A stretch of DNA of 7,170 bases from Acidobacteriota bacterium (GTDB taxonomy: Bacteria > Acidobacteriota > UBA6911 > RPQK01 > DATIPO01): contig JANQFM010000013.1 of assembly GCA_028277865.1 (NCBI GenBank), positions 1-7,170 on the forward strand, given 5' to 3'. The notes below the pieces were generated by a model, which saw nothing but the letters and a program-made list of their open reading frames with translations, was not told where the DNA came from and searched no databases. Both the position numbers and the translations under genes were made by a program. Shown here piece after piece: positions 4,761-7,170 of the stretch. Position 1 is the stretch's first letter, and each line of letters begins with the position of its first letter.

Positions 4761-6605
4761 GTGGAGCAGAACGGACACAAGCCGGTGGCGCTGGTCAGCA
4801 TGCCCACCTTGAGGGCCGACTTCCCCTCTTTTCAGCTGGCTCTTCTCAAGCCGACCCTGGAGCGGGCCGGAATTCCGGTTCAGGCCTTCTCTTTGTTCCT
4901 CTACTTCGGCGCTCAAATCGGGTGGCGGATCAATGACACCTTGTCTGCGGTGCGGTCTTGCATGGCCGGGGAGTGGATTTGGGCCAAAGCCGCCTTCGGA
5001 GATTTTTGCAGTGAGCAGGACTACCTTGGCGATTTCGAAGCCAGCCTGGCCGTCATCACTGCCGAAGCCGGGTGCAGCCTGGATGACCTGCTGCGCATCC
5101 GCAATCGCGAGACCTTCGCCTTCCTCGACTTCTGCATCCAAAAAATCGATTGGCAGCGCTTTGGGCTGATCGGGTTCTCAGTGGTCTTCCAGCAGATGAC
5201 CGCCAGCCTGGCCCTGGCCCGGCGCCTGAAGCAGGAATACCCCGACATCCCCATCATATTCGGCGGCGCCACCTTCGAGGACGATCTTGCCGCAGGGATA
5301 TTGCAGGGCTGCCCCTACGTCGATTACATCCACTGCGGCGACGCCGACCGGACCTTCCCCCAGATCGTGCGCCGACTCCAGCAGGGTGAATCGCTGGACG
5401 GTGTCCCCGGAGTGATGCAGCGCCGCAATGGCCAAGTGGACTATGCGGGCCGGGCGCCCAACCTGCAGGACATGGACGCCACTCCCATTCCCGAGTTCAA
5501 CGAGTACTTCTATGCCCGCAAGCAAAGCGGCTACGAACGCTACCCCCACAACAAGACTCCCTTGCTGCCCATCGAAACGGGGCGGGGCTGCTGGTGGGGC
5601 ATGAAAAACCACTGTACATTTTGCGGGCTCAACCGGGCCGGAATGGACTTCCGGGCCAAGAGCGTCGACTCGGTGCTGGAGATGCTCAAGGTGCTGTCGC
5701 GCCGCCATGGCATCCTCCACTTCGACGCCATCGACAACATCATGGCCACCGAGTACATCGAGCAGCTCTTCGGACGCCTGGCCGAAGCCAAGACCGATCT
5801 GCGAATCCATTACGAAGTGCGACCCTACCTTTCCCGCAGCCAGCTCAAGCATCTGCGCCGGGGAGGCCTCTTTTCAGTCCAGCCGGGCATCGAGAGCTTT
5901 TCGACCCGCGTCCTCAAGCTGATGAAAAAGCACAGCACGGGGATGCGCAACCTGGCCTTCCTCAAGTGGTGCACCTACTATGGGATCAACAACCTCTACA
6001 ACGTCCTGTTCGGCTTCGCGGGCGAGAGGCCCAAGGACTACCGACTGCAGTGCGACCTGATTCCAAAGATCCTCCACTACCAGCCGCCCTGGGCCATCGC
6101 CCAGGCCCGCCCCGACCGGGGATCGCCCATGTTCACCCAGCCCGATTCGCACGGGGTCCGCCAACTGCGCCCCAGCCATTGCTACCGTTACATCTATCCT
6201 CAGGACCGCTTCGACCTGCAGCGCGTCTCCTACTTTTTCGAGCATCGGCAGGAGGACGTCCTGGAAGAGGGGGGCTACGAAGAGATCCGCTCTTTGGTGG
6301 GGCAATGGCAACAGAGTTGGAAGCGACGCCCCCGGCCATCGCTTGTTTACAGCAAATCCTGGGACACGCTGCTCATCCGGGACACCCGCAACGGAAACGC
6401 CCGCAACGGAACCATCAACGACCGTCATGCACGCCTTTACGAGTTCTGCAGCGACGCCCGGACCCTGAAAGCCATTCAGTCGGAATTCGAGGATGACGGA
6501 GATTGGATCGAAGAGGCGCTCACCGAATTTCAGCGGCACAAATGGATGGTTTCGCTGGACGACCGCTACCTCAGCCTGGCCCTGCCCTCCAATCCCTACG
6601 TGTGA
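4761..6605 (+). CDS. Cobalamin-binding radical SAM, RiPP-maturation C-methyltransferase type
   Basis: B12-dependent radical SAM enzymes use a [4Fe-4S] cluster, S-adenosylmethionine and cobalamin, often to methylate unactivated carbons. The 614-residue protein opens with KPVALVSMPTLRADFPS and SFQLALLKPTLERAGI, typical of the ribosomal-peptide maturation radical SAM group 1 (TIGR03975-like). A B12-binding-like Rossmann region follows, with IGFSVVF and IIFGGATFEDD and VDYIHCGDADRTF (about residues 136-205). The cluster motif is CX7CX2C (Cys277, Cys285, Cys288 in GRGCWWGMKNHCTFCGLN), the spacing of this subgroup rather than classical CX3CX2C. The C terminus (about 529-610, SWDTLLIRDTRNG to YLSLALPSNP) matches the PqqD-like winged-helix tail of the group. 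GTG 4761 is chosen because GGGGG lies at 4751-4755 and the start fits the family; an ATG at 4641 would overlap the previous gene by about 100 bases. The repeat protein two genes upstream is the obvious candidate substrate. Family assignment is strong, substrate inferred. Confidence 0.92.
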   Translation: MEQNGHKPVALVSMPTLRADFPSFQLALLKPTLERAGIPVQAFSLFLYFGAQIGWRINDTLSAVRSCMAGEWIWAKAAFGDFCSEQDYLGDFEASLAVITAEAGCSLDDLLRIRNRETFAFLDFCIQKIDWQRFGLIGFSVVFQQMTASLALARRLKQEYPDIPIIFGGATFEDDLAAGILQGCPYVDYIHCGDADRTFPQIVRRLQQGESLDGVPGVMQRRNGQVDYAGRAPNLQDMDATPIPEFNEYFYARKQSGYERYPHNKTPLLPIETGRGCWWGMKNHCTFCGLNRAGMDFRAKSVDSVLEMLKVLSRRHGILHFDAIDNIMATEYIEQLFGRLAEAKTDLRIHYEVRPYLSRSQLKHLRRGGLFSVQPGIESFSTRVLKLMKKHSTGMRNLAFLKWCTYYGINNLYNVLFGFAGERPKDYRLQCDLIPKILHYQPPWAIAQARPDRGSPMFTQPDSHGVRQLRPSHCYRYIYPQDRFDLQRVSYFFEHRQEDVLEEGGYEEIRSLVGQWQQSWKRRPRPSLVYSKSWDTLLIRDTRNGNARNGTINDRHARLYEFCSDARTLKAIQSEFEDDGDWIEEALTEFQRHKWMVSLDDRYLSLALPSNPYV

Positions 6606-6619
6606 GTTGCAGCGGGGTC

Positions 6620-6650
6620 TTGCCACAGAGGCACAGAGCCCACAGAGAAG
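6620..6650. repeat. Dispersed-type CACAGAG repeat in the intergenic gap
   Basis: CACAGAG occurs at 6624, 6632 and 6641, spaced 8 and 9 bases, within TTGCCACAGAGGCACAGAG and the bases after it. This is a second short-period repeat of a kind that, from general recollection, recurs in intergenic DNA of many bacterial phyla. It lies 15 bases after the radical SAM stop. The rest of the 142-base gap (6651-6733) shows no gene, no clear terminator, and only weak promoter-like sequence. Confidence 0.65.
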
Positions 6651-6747
6651 AATCAGAATCTGCAGCAGCGGCGATTTCAGCCCGTTCGACTGCTTTGGAT
6701 AAGATGATCAATAGATCGGTTTCGCCACCGGCGAGGAGATCCTTGCC

Positions 6748-7170
6748 ATGAAGCCTAAAAGCTGGGAGCATTTTGCGCATGATGCTGACATCGGAGTTCG
6801 AGGGATCGGCAATTCTCAGGAAGAGGCCTTTGAGCAGGCCGCATTGGCTTTGACTGCGGTCACCTTCGATCCCGCTCGCATCGTCGCTCGCCAAGCCTTG
6901 CAGATCGAGTGCCGGGCACCCGACGCCGAAATCCTGCTGGCCGATTGGCTCAATGCACTGGTTTACCAGGCCTCGGCGCATGGCATGGCGTTCAGTCGAT
7001 TTGAAGTTCGCCTGCGAGAGCATCGACTGACTGCAAAGGTGCTCGGCGAGGGCATCGACTTGAAACGCCACCGGCCCTCGGTGGAAGTCAAAGGCGCCAC
7101 CTATACCTGCCTCGAGGTACGGCGCCTTTCCGACGGCAGATGGCTGGCTCAATGTGTCGTGGACGTTTGA
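6748..7170 (+). CDS. Archease, cofactor protein of the RtcB RNA ligase
   Basis: Archease activates the GTP-dependent tRNA/RNA ligase RtcB by promoting ligase guanylylation and multiple turnover. The 140-residue product has the family length and motifs: WEHFAHDADIGVRG at the N terminus with the metal-binding Asp in HxADIG, EEAFEQAALAL, LADWLNALVYQ in the middle, and KGATYTCLEVR followed by a C-terminal VVDV whose Asp139 corresponds to the second conserved acidic ligand. ATG 6748 is supported by AGGAG at 6734-6738, nine bases upstream, and by the N-terminal match. The stop TGA is the last codon of the window, so the gene is complete. It is separated from the radical SAM gene by 142 bases and is likely a separate unit; an rtcB gene could follow just outside. 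It appears to be a housekeeping flank rather than part of the peptide-modification cluster. Confidence 0.95.
   Translation: MKPKSWEHFAHDADIGVRGIGNSQEEAFEQAALALTAVTFDPARIVARQALQIECRAPDAEILLADWLNALVYQASAHGMAFSRFEVRLREHRLTAKVLGEGIDLKRHRPSVEVKGATYTCLEVRRLSDGRWLAQCVVDV

Noticed and set aside
5594..6496. Plus-strand 300-codon open frame inside the radical SAM gene in another frame
   Set aside because: It is Pro/Arg/Ala-rich shadow sequence within a gene whose family motifs are continuous in the chosen frame.

Overview
The window looks like chromosomal DNA of a GC-rich, free-living bacterium. A ribosomal protein gene with a consensus sigma-70-type promoter marks it as bacterial. The high GC content, two families of short period-8 intergenic repeats and the accessory gene content suggest a soil or sediment lineage such as Acidobacteriota, but this placement is a weak inference. 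Two housekeeping genes flank the window: rplU (ribosomal protein L21, minus strand, 3' end cut off by the window edge) on the left, and an archease gene (partner of the RtcB RNA ligase, plus strand) on the right.

Between them is a compact plus-strand cluster of three genes with gaps of only 13 and 19 nt, most likely one operon. The first (535-1827) encodes an acidic, Pro/Glu/Val-rich protein of 430 residues with 23 copies of EVAPE (21 of them VEVAPE) and no Cys or Trp. The second (1841-4741) encodes a 966-residue multidomain protein. It has an orotate-phosphoribosyltransferase-like domain, then what reads as two successive AMMECR1-type domains (the first without the signature Gly-Cys-x-Gly motif, the second with it), then an all-alpha, probably (alpha/alpha)-toroid domain. 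The third (4761-6605) encodes a cobalamin-binding radical SAM protein of the RiPP-maturation C-methyltransferase type, with a CX7CX2C cluster motif.

The natural reading is a candidate peptide-modification system. The repeat protein would be a multi-core substrate, the B12 radical SAM enzyme would modify each repeat (plausibly C-methylation at unactivated carbons), and the large fusion would be a second, unusual tailoring or nucleotide-linked enzyme. I do not know a described system with this combination. The substrate relationship is inferred from gene order, spacing and family, not shown directly.

The 226-bp region between rplU and the operon holds back-to-back promoter elements whose -35 boxes form a perfect inverted repeat, plus a small leader hairpin. 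Two dispersed-type period-8 repeats sit at gene boundaries. One forms the last codons of the large fusion gene and the ribosome-binding region of the radical SAM gene. The other lies between the radical SAM gene and the archease gene.
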